Below the pieces are notes generated by a model. The model was not told where the DNA came from. It was given only the letters and a program-made list of their open reading frames with translations, and made no database searches. A stretch of DNA of 64,000 nucleotides from Ilyonectria destructans (lineage: Eukaryota; Ascomycota; Sordariomycetes; Hypocreales; Nectriaceae). Position numbers and translations under genes: made by a program. The stretch covers positions 62,001-126,000 of the forward strand of contig JAHEWK010000002.1 in the NCBI GenBank assembly GCA_020740775.1, read 5' to 3'. This document shows, piece after piece, positions 23,933 to 34,667 of this stretch. Positions within the stretch are counted from its first letter, which is position 1. The number at the start of each line of letters is the position of its first letter.

Positions 23933-26104
23933 ATGTTCAAATTCGTGTCAGATAATGTGGGCGGCCTTGGAGCGAAGCGCAAACTCACACACAAATCCTG
24001 CGACTCCTGCAAGAAGCGTCATGTAGGTTCTTCGCACTGGGAGAAATACGGTCCCACGATACTCACAGATCGAGTAGAAACGCTGCTCTCACACAGAACC
24101 CTCTGGTCAAAGCGTGTCGCCTGTTTCCGCTCTTCACGGTCACACTAGCAAATCACATGGCGACCTTAATGAACCAAGACGCGCGCAAACCTCGGTTCCA
24201 GATACGTCTACACCGCCACAGCTAGACACTTCTGAAGCAGGGGAGCAGCCTCCACTTCCCGGCCTCTCCGAAGATGCGTATCTGCACTTCATTGGGGATC
24301 TTAGCCCTGAGGCTTCTTTCCTTTCCAACGGTGGTCGGGAAGATGGCAACCTGAAGGGCTCAAGGCACGCAGACGTAGGCGTATGGCTTGGGCAGAAACC
24401 CGAAAATTCCAGGCGAACCGAAATCGAGAATGCAGATACTGTGGGACAGTCGCCTGGTGCCTCTGCTATCCAGCGCTTCGGCCTCGCCGGCATCCAAGCC
24501 CTGTCGCCTTACTTGCGGAAAGAATGCATGTCGGTTTTGCCTCCCGAGTATGAGTTTGGCTTCATTTCCGACCTGTACTACACCAATATCGACCCCATCT
24601 TCCCTATTATCCATGGCGAAGTGTTGGAAAAACACAACACCATGGAAGCTGTAGCACTGAAGCAATGCATATGCCTCATGGCAGCTCTGGACCCCAAGGT
24701 AAAGACATACTTGCGGCTTCCCCACGTTGAAGGCCTTCTCTCGCAGATTGACTTCCGCGCATGCATTGCTGCTGCCGTCAAGCAGTCTCTTGACCTGGGG
24801 TTCATCCAGGACAAGATGGTTGTGCTTCAGGTCTGCGCCTTGATGGCGTTTTACGTTGACAAGCCGAGGTGCAGCGATGTTTCTACTTACTATGCAGCTC
24901 AGGCTGTTCACCACGCGCAGACTTTAGGCCTCCATGTCGGCTGGCCTGAGGATAGCACAAAATGTGAGAAGTCCAGGCGCATCTTCTGGTGTGTGTGGAC
25001 TCTTGATCGATTTAATGCCGCCGCGAATGGCCGTCCCGTTCTCATCCATAGTCAAGACATGGACATGGGAATCATGGAATCGGTACCGACGCAAGTTGCT
25101 CCCTTCCGATTGTTCATTCGGATAGCCCAGTTCCTGGACGGTGTCATCTCGAAATACCGTCCGCATGCCGCCACGGGGCTGCAACCACCGAACAATGAAC
25201 ATCAGACATTTGAGAATATTGTGGAAGAGACTGAGTCAATGGATATTGGGAATGCACTCCTCGGTACATTTTCCTCCGTCTTTCCGTGCCACACAGGGCA
25301 GTGAGTGCAGTGAGCTGACAAACCCAAACAGCGTCGCTAGAAATGTTCTATCTGGCTGTTGTCATTTTGCGGGATCGACCAAAGGCGCGCGAAGGGCAAA
25401 ACCAGCGAACTCCGAGCTCAGCTATCCAATTGTTCAGCGCAACGAGCATCATTTCCATTGCATCCGAAGATCTCAAGTCCTCCATCACTGTCTGGCCCGT
25501 CGTCCCTTACGCTGTCTCGTTGGCCACCTCAGTTGCATACAAGAGCCTCCGAAACAGTACCATACCATACAAACGTAAACAAGCTTACGCCTTGTTCCAC
25601 AGCAGTTGTGACACCCTGGACGAACTCAGCAAAGCCTTCTTGTCTGCGCGCGCCATGGCCCAGTTGGCCACCGACACGATGCAGGAGGTAGAACGAGTCG
25701 CTGCAGGCAGGAGGGCGAGTGCCATAAACGACAAAGGAATAGGTGGCGAGCCTGGGGATACTCGGTCTGCAGATGGTGCCAACCTGCCAGATGACGTGAG
25801 GACTGGCGATTCAACAACATTGATGGGGCAGCAGTCCAACGTCCAAGATTCGCGACAAATCCATAACTCCTTGACGATCGATAGTGCATTCTTTTCGCAA
25901 GATGCTGGCGTGTTAAACGATCTTGCAGGCGACGTGGGAATATTCAACGACTTTGAGTCGAGTCTCGATCTCAACCGAATCGATGAATTCTTCACAGCCA
26001 CCTTGGACCCTACTGTCCCATTGCCTCTGGAGGATTGGCTAGATACCAACCAGCTGCCAGGACCTATATTTCTAGAATTCGGGGAATCTAGGCCCGGGAA
26101 TTAA
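23933..26104 (+). CDS. Fungal_trans-domain transcription factor with a half zinc cluster
   Basis: My splice model joins 23933-24022, 24078-25263 and 25332-26104 into 682 residues. Exon 1 ends KSCDSCKKRH and exon 2 begins KRCSHTEPSG, giving C-x2-C-x6-C, the first half of a Zn2Cys6 cluster. No second C-x2-C-x6-C follows, which is odd and noted separately. An acidic/Pro linker (FIGDLSPEASFL) is followed by a fungal_trans/MHR domain over roughly residues 185-400: IFPIIHGEVLEKH, YYAAQAVHHAQTLGLH, and the SRRIFWCVWTLDR box that marks this family. The second junction gives ALLASLEMFYLAVVILRDRP, a normal family motif, which supports that splice. The C-terminus is acidic and may be an activation domain. 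It is probably the local regulator of the left unit (transporter, P450, Gfo/Idh genes); this is inferred from position only. Confidence 0.82.
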
Positions 26105-27308
26105 CAGCGGACGACGAAGAGTAGCTCACAAAAGACCATGGGAGAGTGCGCAGTTCACCTCTGCCCTTGTTCGGTACTTGATTCTCTACCCAGTCCTGGA
26201 TCGGCTTTAGTCAGGTATTCAACTTGGCTCAACTTTGACCCGAGACACATGATTGGTTAAAATTCATCCTGGTCATTGCTTTAACGCGACCGATAATTAG
26301 TGGATGATGGATGGACGTTTTAGCGGAGCACTAGAGATCGAGAGGGAACCGAGTCGGACTGCCATTTTGGGAAGTTCCCGCCTATCGTCTGCAAGTGGCA
26401 AATCCGAAAATTCCGTGGCGTGACTGCCATTGAAGAATATTAGTGATTTCAGACCTCCCTGTGGAGGAATCTACGCAAGTTCAAGTATCACTTGAAGCTG
26501 AGCTGGGTACGGAGATGGCTTGTTCGATTGATAGTGGATGATAGGTCTCTTTGGAACGACCTAAGACCAGTGCCCACACAAAAAGTATCCTTCCCTATGG
26601 TCGCTTAGGCCTTCACCATGGCAATTGAACCAATATATTAATTCCTCTTACGATGACAATGGAACTTGTGTGGGTTTAAGATGTGATGATGAAGCTAAGC
26701 TAGGTGCCCGAGGCACTCGTCAGGGTGAACAATCGGGTGAGTGCCTGAGGCACCCACGCCACAGAAGTCTTCGGGGATCGGAGTGCCGGAAGTTGCTTGT
26801 TTGGGGTTGCCTGACTGCCATGTTCCATTAACCCAGAGTGCTTCGTAACTTCGCCGTCTCTCCACGAATCCCCGGATTACTCCGCTTCTTTTTCGCCCTG
26901 GTAGAGTCAAGCGGCTACAAGTCGAAATGCGGTCAGCGAGGGGCCTTTCCCCTTTCATCGTGACGTCTAATCCTTGCTACACATCGAGCCTCCGTTTTAT
27001 TTCGAGTACTCCAATGAATACCACAGAATACACCTTGAGATAATGGTGGCTGAACTACTCTGAATCTTTCCTGCATCTCGAAATGGAAAGGTGGAGGACG
27101 GCAGTCCAGCGGACTATCTCAAATAGGAAGTCCGCCATCCTCGTATGTGTTGCCCTCAATTCTATCATTGTTATAAGCTTGTATAAATGATTTTACTCCC
27201 AGCCGCGGATTTTGCAGATTCCTTCATGATTATTCTTTTCAACACTTCATTCTCTACAGGAGCCACTGAAGTACCCTGGACAATTTCCATTTCTGGGATA
27301 AAGCAACA
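26105..27308. other. 1.2 kb intergenic region upstream of the first P450
   Basis: No convincing coding sequence. It contains the paired GTGCC-N3-GGCAC sites near 26.7 kb and should hold the P450 promoter. Short ORFs on both strands look random. Confidence 0.5.
26703..26754. repeat. Two GTGCC-N3-GGCAC palindromes forming a larger inverted repeat
   Basis: GTGCCCGAGGCAC (26,704-26,716) and GTGCCTGAGGCAC (26,741-26,753) are each palindromic around a 3-nt spacer. Together they form a 16-base inverted repeat with 14 matches and a 20-nt loop. They sit about 560-600 bp upstream of the P450 start, so they could be operator half-sites or a structural hairpin. Confidence 0.6.
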
Positions 27309-28856
27309 ATGGTCGCTCTATGTAAGTGAAGCCAAGAGTCCATACCCGGGAGCATATTCTAACATGGTCGAGGTATAGTTGTCTTAGCGGCGACCCTCAT
27401 CTACGCGATTGCCATCGCACCCATTACAAGCTACCTCATAGACAAGAAAAACCTCCGCAGGTTTCCTTCTCCCACCTTCGCCTCAGTGTCATCACTCTGG
27501 CGTGTGGTCCATAATGTCAAGTACCGGCACTATTCAGCTGTGCACAACGCCCACGAAGAGCTTGGATCACACGTCCGCATCGCTCCGAACCATGTCTCCA
27601 TTTCTGACCCGCAAGCTGTCCATGACATCTACGGACATGGAGCCAATTTCCTCAAAGATGCTTGGTATGACGGGGGCGCTGGCGAATGGCGCCACATGGC
27701 CGATGCAAGAGTGAAAGAGGAGCATCAACGGAAGCGGAAGTTGCTCGCTCATGTCTTCGCGCAAAAGTCTCTAAGCGAACTCGAACCGGTCATTGCGGAG
27801 ACACTGTCGACTCTGGTCTGCCAGATAAACAAGCACATCGAGCGGAAGCGTTTCATGAATATGAGACGCTATCTCAACTACTTCACCATCGACGTATTCT
27901 CAAAGATGTTGTACAGCAAGTCAATGCATTGTTTGGATCGGGGCGACGATGTTGTCAACGCCGAGACACCACAGGGGAAAGTCTACAAGGTGTCGTTCAT
28001 CAAGTCACTCCACGACTCGACGCACATCAACACACTGTTGGGCATGGAGTCTGGGCTTCTGCCGTTTACACGAAAAATCTTTGCATGGCATCCCTACAAG
28101 AAGGCAGGAGCAGACTACGAGAACATAATCCTCTACAACACGAACCAGCGGGTGAAAGCCACCGAAGAGAAGGACGACATATTCGCCAAACTCATGACCA
28201 AGAGCAATGGGGATTCCATCAATTTGCCTTATGGGGAGCTACTTGCAGAATGCTCTGTCATGCTGAATGCAGGCACTGACACGACAACAGCCGCATTGAC
28301 GAACGCGATTTTCTTGCTCTACAAACACCCACTCATCCTGGAGCAACTTCGCAAGGAGCTTGACCCTGTTATGTCAGCTAGCACCATTCCCTCCTACAAT
28401 GCCATTAGCCAACTGCCATACCTGCGAGCTTGCATTGAAGAATCGCTTCGGCTGCGACCAGCCAGCTCCATGGGTCTGCCGCGCGTCGTTCCCAAAGGAG
28501 GAAGAACAATTGCCGGGCATTTCATCGACGAGGATGTGACTGTCTCTGTTCCAACATACACGCTACTTCGGGATCCTAGGACATTTGAGAGACCGGAAGA
28601 GTATGACCCGCAGCGCTGGATCGATGGTGATACTGAGAAAATGTCCAAGGTGCATTTGCCGTTTAGCGTGGGCCCACGCGCCTGTATTGGGAGAAACATT
28701 GCCTACTATGAACAGCTGCTGGTCATTGCGACGCTTGTAACGAACTTCGACTTTGATTTTGCATCAGCAGATTTTCAACTTCCAGTTGTGGAGAGATTCA
28801 ATTCGAATCCCGGCGAGATGTTGTTGGCTTGTCGTGCTCGAGTGGTGGTCGAGTGA
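27309..28856 (+). CDS. Cytochrome P450, benzoate 4-monooxygenase-like (CYP53-type)
   Basis: The splice model joins 27309-27321 and 27379-28856 (GTAAGT..TATAG intron) into 496 residues. The N-terminus is a membrane anchor (FVLAATLIYAIAIAPITSYL), then a Pro-rich hinge (RRFPSPTF). The I-helix oxygen-binding motif is NAGTDTTTAA, the K-helix motif is EESLRLRP, the PERF-type box is RPEEYDPQRW, and the heme box is FSVGPRACIGRN with its Cys ligand. The SVGPRACIGRN..YYE pattern resembles fungal benzoate para-hydroxylases, which would fit aromatic catabolism, but the exact family needs a tree. It should sit on the ER membrane and need a P450 reductase encoded elsewhere. No CGG-N3-CCG site lies upstream, so it may answer to the regulator at 23.9 kb. 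Confidence 0.9.
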
Positions 28857-29551
28857 GAAAGGAAGAATTAGGAAGATTGTGCAAATTGGAGGGAGCTAGA
28901 TACACGTGGACGGGAATGGCAGATTGTCTCTAAAAATACATCGATATTCAGTAACGAGTCTCTCTAAAGACCGAGGAAGCGTGATTAGCCTTTCATAATG
29001 GAGGATCAGCCGTATTTGCCTGCCCACTCCTTCCAACTTGTCATCGGACATTCGATGTCAGCCTAGATGGACGCATTAGCAGATTAAGTCCCGTCTAAGG
29101 AAAAGGTCTTATGATTACATTCTGAATATCCTGGGACGCGAGGAGAGGTAGCCCACTATCATATCTTAAATTAGAGTAATATAAGAATATGTAAGCGGTT
29201 TTAATGCTGGTGTTACGCTCCCTAGTTAATTTAAAAACCTCCTTGGCGGTGACCTGTATCAAGTTTGGTAGTTTAAGCTTTAGCCACCCTGACTTCAGGA
29301 GAACAATCAGAGATACCTACCTCCATGAACAGACTCTACATAGATTAAGCAAACTGCGTGACTGAGTGCTACATTCAGGAAGATGTTAAGCCAACTCACT
29401 ATAAGCTATGCAGAATTACGACGTAATACAAAGGGCTTGTGAGCTATCCGAGCGTCTGAGTGCATTTCACAGGTAAAATAAATGGAGATCGAAACGAAGT
29501 CTTCTTACGGGATACTCGAACTATTCGATGCCCCTGTCTTTCTGGTGTAGC
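28857..29551. other. Intergenic between convergent P450 and Gfo/Idh genes
   Basis: About 700 bases with no ORF or repeat that I can support. Presumably it holds the two 3' UTRs. Confidence 0.55.
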
Positions 29552-30885
29552 CTAGACAACTTCCTGGTGAACACAATCCATAGGGGTTCCACCTTTCTCT
29601 CCACTTCTCATCATGAGTTCGATCTAGAGAAACACATCAGCAATTTCACATCATTCTAGGTCAATATGATGGCGTAACCAACCAGCTCAAGATCCGCCAA
29701 AGCAGTTTCTGGCTCCTGCTCCTTTAAAACCTTCCCGGCGGCTAGTGCCTCTCCCCAGGCACGAATCTCAGGAGGCACTCCAGTTCTTTCATTCTGGACG
29801 ATCTTCTTAGTCACTTGACCATCCCGGCAGATAGTCACCTCTGAATCCTCAACAGTGATCCAGCCACCTTCACATGAGACAGCCCACGAATCTTCGCGGA
29901 AGCTAGTCCCAACAGACAGTTGAAAAATGCCTGTGATGCCGGATTTCGTCTTCAGCACCGCGTCGATGGTATCAGCTGGTGGGAGGTAGTCACGAAGCTG
30001 ATTCGTGAACGCCGACAGACGAACAATATGATTTCCAGGCTGCGACTCGAGAAGCTGCCGAAGGCCAGCCATGTAGTGAACGCCACCGTCAAGGAGATAG
30101 CCTCCCTGGTGAGTGGGATTCTTTCGCCATTCGGTCTCTGCATAGAAATTCGTCAAGTTAGATTCAGTATGTTCATTTCGACTTCGAGGGACTAATTTGT
30201 AACCTTACGTTGAAACTTCCCAGTCTGTTCAACCAAGGCGTGCTGCCGACCTTGGAACCCGAGAATTCGGCCCATCGACTTGATTTCTTCGCGCGCGTAC
30301 TCGTAGCTCTTCAAGAAGCGCCAATTCTCCGCAATAGCCCAGGATGAGCCATTGATTTCTGAACGATACCACTTGATCATACTTTCTGCATCCTGGATAT
30401 TCTCACAGACAGGTTTCTCAGAGAGCACGTGCTTCCCCGCGAGCAAAGCAGATCGGATGTATGTTACCTGGTTCTTAATAGGCAGGCTGGTTGTGGAGCT
30501 TCCGTCAATGGAGGGCCCTAAAAGGACTATCAAGGCCACTCACGACATAATAATTGCATCGATGTCTGAACGCTTCAAGAGCTCGTCATAGCCGTTGTCA
30601 GAATCCTCGGAGTACAGGTCCATGGCGTCGGTCACCGAATCGGCGATCGCCTTCGCTGACTTCAGCGTTCGTGAGAAGACCGCAACCAAGACGAGATCCT
30701 TAGCAGATTGCACGGCTGGCTGATTTAGTCAAGGTTAGTACAATCTGAGGGCTTTTATGCGGACCGTATCGCCTACCAGATGTTCCTCCCTTGCCCAAAT
30801 ACCTGTCTCAGGAAGTTAGTCTAGCACATCATCTCGCGAGGAACGCATGCGTACCCCCTCCAACCAACGCGACCTTAACAGACAT
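29552..30885 (-). CDS. Gfo/Idh/MocA-family NAD(P)-dependent oxidoreductase 1
   Basis: The six-exon model joins, in coding order, 30885-30855, 30802-30777, 30719-30544, 30486-30209, 30137-29683 and 29623-29552, giving 345 residues with every junction in frame. The Rossmann start reads VALVGGGGIWAREEHLPAV. The domain-linking motif GKHVLSEKP contains the EKP of this superfamily. FQQTEWRKNPTHQGGYLLDG and GVHY follow, with the conserved His late in the C-terminal domain. The last short exon (IELMMRSGEKGG) restores the usual C-terminus; without it the ORF would stop early at YAIILT. The family oxidises or reduces a hydroxyl on a sugar, inositol or glycoside. The substrate is unknown. It is divergent from Gfo/Idh gene 2 across 466 bp. 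Confidence 0.85.
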
Positions 30886-31037
30886 TGTGGCGTGATATGA
30901 ATGCGTTGTCGATATTAAACGAAAAGTAAAGTGAACGGGTTGCCTGGTCTCGATGCTTCACGCCGCAGAGACTCCTTGTGACATGGACCTCTACTTCAAC
31001 ACCGCTCGTATTGGGATAGTTTCTGGGTGACGGCGGG

Positions 31038-31121
31038 TTCAAAATCGGGGTTGTCCTAATCAGGAATCTCCCTGATGCCCCGATGTTCAAAATCGAGGTT
31101 ATCCTAATCAGGAATTTCCTA
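31038..31121. promoter_or_regulatory. 48-bp tandem promoter repeat with TCCTAATCAGGAAT box
   Basis: Two units (from 31,038 and 31,086) share TTCAAAATCG.GGTT.TCCTAATCAGGAAT. The box lies at 31,054-31,067 and 31,102-31,115. A third diverged copy lies at 23,077-23,090 (TCCTAATCTGGAAT) in the duplicated promoter. The box is partly palindromic (TCCTnATnAGGA-like). It sits in the 466-bp shared promoter of the two Gfo/Idh genes, so it is a candidate binding site. Confidence 0.6.
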
Positions 31122-31351
31122 ATACCGCGGCCCCCGGCTAAGTCAGGCGATCTCCACACTAGACTGTTGCGGGGAGGCTAGGCGTGGATATGTCATATTC
31201 CATTGGCAAAGGTGTAAGTGCATTCATTTCCTTGGGCATCGTGGCCATAATCGGAGGTAAGAATCGTTCAACAAGATAAATACGTGGTACTTTTCATTTA
31301 TGGGAACAGGTACTGTCACAGCTCTTTTCTCATCAGCAGTATTCTTCCACG

Positions 31352-32530
31352 ATGGCTCCAAAGGTTCTTCAAGTCGGCATCATCGGAGGGGGGGACGTGG
31401 CTCAGATTGTTCACATTCCAACGCTCGTCTTTCTCTCTCGACTCTTTAAAATTTCTACGATTTGTGACGTCTCGAAAAAAACAGCAGACCACTGCGCCGC
31501 AAAGTTTGGAATTCCGCGGGCGACAACCAATGTCGCCGACATTTTCAACGATGCCTCTATCGATGTTGTGTTCGTCGTCACATCTGACGAGTTCCATGCT
31601 CCATACACCATCGCAGCACTCCGGGCCGGCAAGCATGTCTTGGTCGAGAAGCCCATCACCTTGAGCCTTCATAGCGCACAATCCATCATCGAGGCTGAGC
31701 GCACGGCACCGAACGGCGCTCGTGTGTTCGTTGGGTACATGCGGCGATACGCTCCCAGCCTGCAGGCCTTCAAGCGCGAAGTCGCGACTATCGAGACAAT
31801 TAAGTACGCACGAGTTCGCGACATCATCGGCCCAAACGCCTACTTCATCGGACAGTCGGGCGCGGATCCTCAAAAGTTCTTCGATGACGTGCCGGCCGAA
31901 GCTGGCCAAGATCGCAAGGCTCGATTACAGGCCTTGCTCGAGGAAGCCTGGGGCACGCCGTTCGCGGACCTGAGCGCAGCCCAGATGGATTACTGCACTC
32001 TCTTGGCCAACCTCGGAAGCCATGGCCTGAGTCTCATGCGAGAAGTTCTAGGAGGCCTGCCCGAAGAAGCTCTCGCTTCAACTGATAATGCCCGGTGGTA
32101 TACTACCATGTTCGACTACCGCAACCGCATGGCTCCTTATGACCGATACACTGCTGTCTACGAGACCGGTATCGACAGCGTTCCCCGTTTCGATTCGGAA
32201 GTCGCTATTTTCGGAGAGAATAAATCCGTAACCATCTGCTACGCGACACCGTTTATTAAGGGCCTCGGTATTACCGTTGAGATCGACGAGTTAAACGAGC
32301 ATGGCGAAAAGTGTCATCGATCCCTACAAACATCCTACGAGGATGCCTATACTGCCGAGTTGAAGGATCTGTATGCGTGCATCGCTGAGGGCAAGGAGAT
32401 CAAAACAACAACGGAAGATGCCATTGAGGATCTGAAGTTGTTCAAAATAATGATGGACAAGTACCCCGCCCATAAGAGGAAGCAAGCTGGTGAACACGGG
32501 GCTGCCGGATTCCTCCCATCGGGACCGTGA
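31352..32530 (+). CDS. Gfo/Idh/MocA-family NAD(P)-dependent oxidoreductase 2
   Basis: This intronless ORF of 392 residues begins with a Rossmann fold (VGIIGGGDVAQIVHIP, residues about 7-22). IFNDASIDVVFVVTSDEFHA and GKHVLVEKPITLSLHSAQ follow, the latter with the Lys of the EKP motif. The C-terminal domain includes NLGSHGLSLMREVLGG with the family's conserved His region. It should use NAD or NADP to oxidise or reduce a sugar-like alcohol in the cytosol. It differs enough from gene 1 to be a separate enzyme rather than a recent copy. A broken duplicate of its promoter and first third lies at 22,985-23,466, so this locus has undergone local duplication. It has only one weak CGG-N3-CCG match upstream (31,128-31,136). 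Confidence 0.93.
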   Translation: MAPKVLQVGIIGGGDVAQIVHIPTLVFLSRLFKISTICDVSKKTADHCAAKFGIPRATTNVADIFNDASIDVVFVVTSDEFHAPYTIAALRAGKHVLVEKPITLSLHSAQSIIEAERTAPNGARVFVGYMRRYAPSLQAFKREVATIETIKYARVRDIIGPNAYFIGQSGADPQKFFDDVPAEAGQDRKARLQALLEEAWGTPFADLSAAQMDYCTLLANLGSHGLSLMREVLGGLPEEALASTDNARWYTTMFDYRNRMAPYDRYTAVYETGIDSVPRFDSEVAIFGENKSVTICYATPFIKGLGITVEIDELNEHGEKCHRSLQTSYEDAYTAELKDLYACIAEGKEIKTTTEDAIEDLKLFKIMMDKYPAHKRKQAGEHGAAGFLPSGP

Positions 32531-32640
32531 AGGAGGATGACCTATAGTAGGTATATTAGTATATCCTCATATGCCTACCTATATATACCTATTGCCTTCT
32601 TATTAAAAAGCTCCTCAGTATACCTTGAGGGAGATTCCAG

Positions 32641-33035
32641 GAGAACCTGACTTTCTGCAACGTAGCTGTCACGTATACGCGTCCTGGCATTGGCGACCAA
32701 GTACATGTCGACATCTGGCTACCAATTAACGACTGGAATGAGCGGTCTCATGCTGCTAGCTGCGGAGAATTTGCCGCTGGCCGCTTCCACTTCTCGTACA
32801 CCGCCATGGCCGGTGCCAGGTAGGCTGCTTCCAATTCCCTGCACAGTCCCGTCTCATCTTGTTGACAAAAAGCAGGCTACCATTGGCGAAGACATAATCA
32901 AGACCTTCTACGGCAGGGCTCCTGTGTAACCCTGCTGGAATGGATACTCTGGCGGGACACAAGGCGCCCGACTTGGCTACTCCGACTAAGTATCCCGGCC
33001 CAGACAAGGCTAGTCTAATAGTTGCCAAATTGGGC
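32641..33035 (+). pseudogene. Tannase/feruloyl esterase relic
   Basis: The first block reads ENLTFCNVAVTYTRPG, then VHVDIWLPINDWN and FAAGRFHFSYTAMAGA, which fits the N-terminal part of the tannase/feruloyl esterase family (FCNVTV.YTHPG, VWLP, FSYTAMA in family memory). After a deletion, IGEDIIKTFYGRAPV followed by a stop and CWNGYSGGTQG matches the region around the catalytic Ser (family pattern WNGCS.GG). The Cys before it, normally in a disulfide beside the active site, is Tyr here. A further frameshift is needed to reach TKYPG. These lesions show a dead gene. The living enzyme would have been a secreted esterase releasing phenolic acids, in keeping with the neighbouring aromatic enzymes. 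Confidence 0.78.
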
Positions 33036-33113
33036 GCCTTTCCGCTTCTCTGTTATTGGTGTATCGCAAACTCCGCACCGATGCATGAACTCCGCTGCCC
33101 CGCTTCAGCCTGC

Positions 33114-33122
33114 CGGAGACCG
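33114..33122. promoter_or_regulatory. CGG-N3-CCG site upstream of the SDR gene
   Basis: CGGAGACCG lies 169 bp before the start codon at 33,291. It is the same nine bases found upstream of the ADH, oxygenase/hydrolase, amidohydrolase and ALDH genes. It overlaps an 8-bp-arm inverted repeat (CCGACAGC..GCTGTCGG, 33,120-33,148). Confidence 0.7.
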
Positions 33123-33290
33123 ACAGCTGAGTTCCGCCGGGCTGTCGGCACACTGACGACCCCGAAAGCCCAAGGAAAAGGCGAAGGTGCATTATATAGG
33201 ATCCTAGCGGTCAAGGACTAATCTCATTCCTATTCCACATACCAAACTTCATTATACTTGCTGCAAGATTACTTTATTACTAACTGCATC

Positions 33291-34667
33291 ATGGCTGGAG
33301 AAAGTCAGAACATTGCACTAATTTTTGGGGCGTCAGGAATTGTATGTGCCCTTGGTAATATTCAACTTCGATGTGCAAATAACTAAAGGAAAAAAACTCA
33401 GTCCGGCTGGTCATTGATGCGCGAATGCCTCTCGTACCGGACAAAACACACTTTCTCTCGTGTCATAGGCTTGAGCAACCGACCCTTGTCTAGAGAGGCG
33501 GCATGCATCCCTGATGATGCACGGCTGGCGATACATACTGGCTTAGATCTTACTAACCAGTCTTCTACTTGCCAAAAACTGGAAACAATCCCCGATATCC
33601 GCGACGTGACACATGTCTACTTTGTTGGTCAGTGCGAGTCTAGTTTTACAGATGTTCCTCTTCTGACCCAACTCTTCAGCGTATACCGGCCACGGTGGTA
33701 GCGAGCGGGATGTGGTGGAGGTGAACTCGGCGATTGTTGACAACGCCCTTGTCGCAGTTAACAAACTCTGCTCAAAGCTGAGATTTGTTACACTCCAGAC
33801 CGGGGGAAAGGTTAGGAAACTCCTGCACGAGAGTCTGATCGTTGCTGACACTAAGAAGGGTTATGGTGCAGCCGGTCACCCATTTCCCCCTGCACCTTGG
33901 AAAGAAAATCTGCCCCGTCTACCGGAACCGTTTGCGTCAGACGTCTTCTACTATGCGCAGTATGATGTTGTTGCTAGACATGCAGCTCGAAATTCCTGGA
34001 AATGGTCTGAGATCAGACCGTCCTTTCTTGTACGTGTCTGGACAGCCTTTGGCTCTCATCTTTGACATCTGGCTGATCGAGATACTCGGTTTAGCAAGGA
34101 TTTGTTCCGAATGGTAATGCCATGAACATAGCTCTTTCACTTGGCCTTTATCTTTCTTTCTATCGCTCTGAAAACGGCGATTCTGCTAACTGTGTATTTC
34201 CTGGAACTATAGGGTCTTGGACAACGCTTCACACAGATTCATTCCAAGACTTGGTAGCGCGACTCCATATCCATGTCTCATTGCATCCTGAGAAAGTCCA
34301 TGGACGCTCATTTAACATCGGAGATGGAAAATCAGTTTCATGGGAAATGAAATGGCCGATCGTCTGTGCCTACTTTGGCCTGACTGGAGTCGGACCTCCA
34401 GCAAAGATCGGAGGACAAGCTCAAGGTAAAGAGTGGTTGATGGCCCACAAACACTCTTGGTCGACATGGACTAAAGAGAATGGACTCGGAGCAAAATCTT
34501 TGGATGATGCTTGGTCAGATGTTCTTGTTACATCTTTATCCATGCCGGTCCGGATAGATTTTGATCTGGGTGCCTCTCGAGATATCGGGTTCTCAGAGTC
34601 CATGGAACCAGGCGAAGGTTTTCTGCTGGCATTCGATCGACTGAGGGAGGCGAAATTTCTACCCTAG
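33291..34667 (+). CDS. PRISE-type short-chain dehydrogenase (enone reductase-like)
   Basis: The splice model joins 33291-33341, 33402-33627, 33680-33810, 33856-34029 and 34095-34667 into 384 residues. The intron 3 acceptor could also be 3 nt later. The first junction creates the dinucleotide-binding loop GASGISGW, and the second yields VYFVAYTGHGGSERD. Later marks are LQTGGK, VFYYAQYDVV with the YxxxxY/K-less active site seen in this subgroup, EIRPSFLQGFVPNGNAMNIA, PFPG-like VFPGTIGSW, and FNIGDGKSVSWEMKWP. These fit the progesterone 5-beta-reductase/iridoid synthase-like (PRISE) family, whose members reduce C=C bonds conjugated to a carbonyl using NADPH. In this cluster it could saturate an unsaturated carbonyl intermediate. 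It has a CGGAGACCG site 169 bp upstream. Confidence 0.88.

Noticed and set aside
24140..24914. Long minus-strand ORFs of 117 and 184 residues inside the 23.9 kb regulator
   Set aside because: They run opposite a well-supported fungal_trans coding frame and show no domain; they reflect codon bias of the real gene.
31128..31136. CGGCCCCCG in the Gfo/Idh promoter as a member of the operator set
   Set aside because: It fits CGG-N3-CCG only within a C-run and lacks the A(G/T)A centre; counted as a chance match.
31316..31909. 197-residue minus-strand ORF over Gfo/Idh gene 2
   Set aside because: Complete overlap with an intact, motif-bearing + strand gene; no recognisable features.
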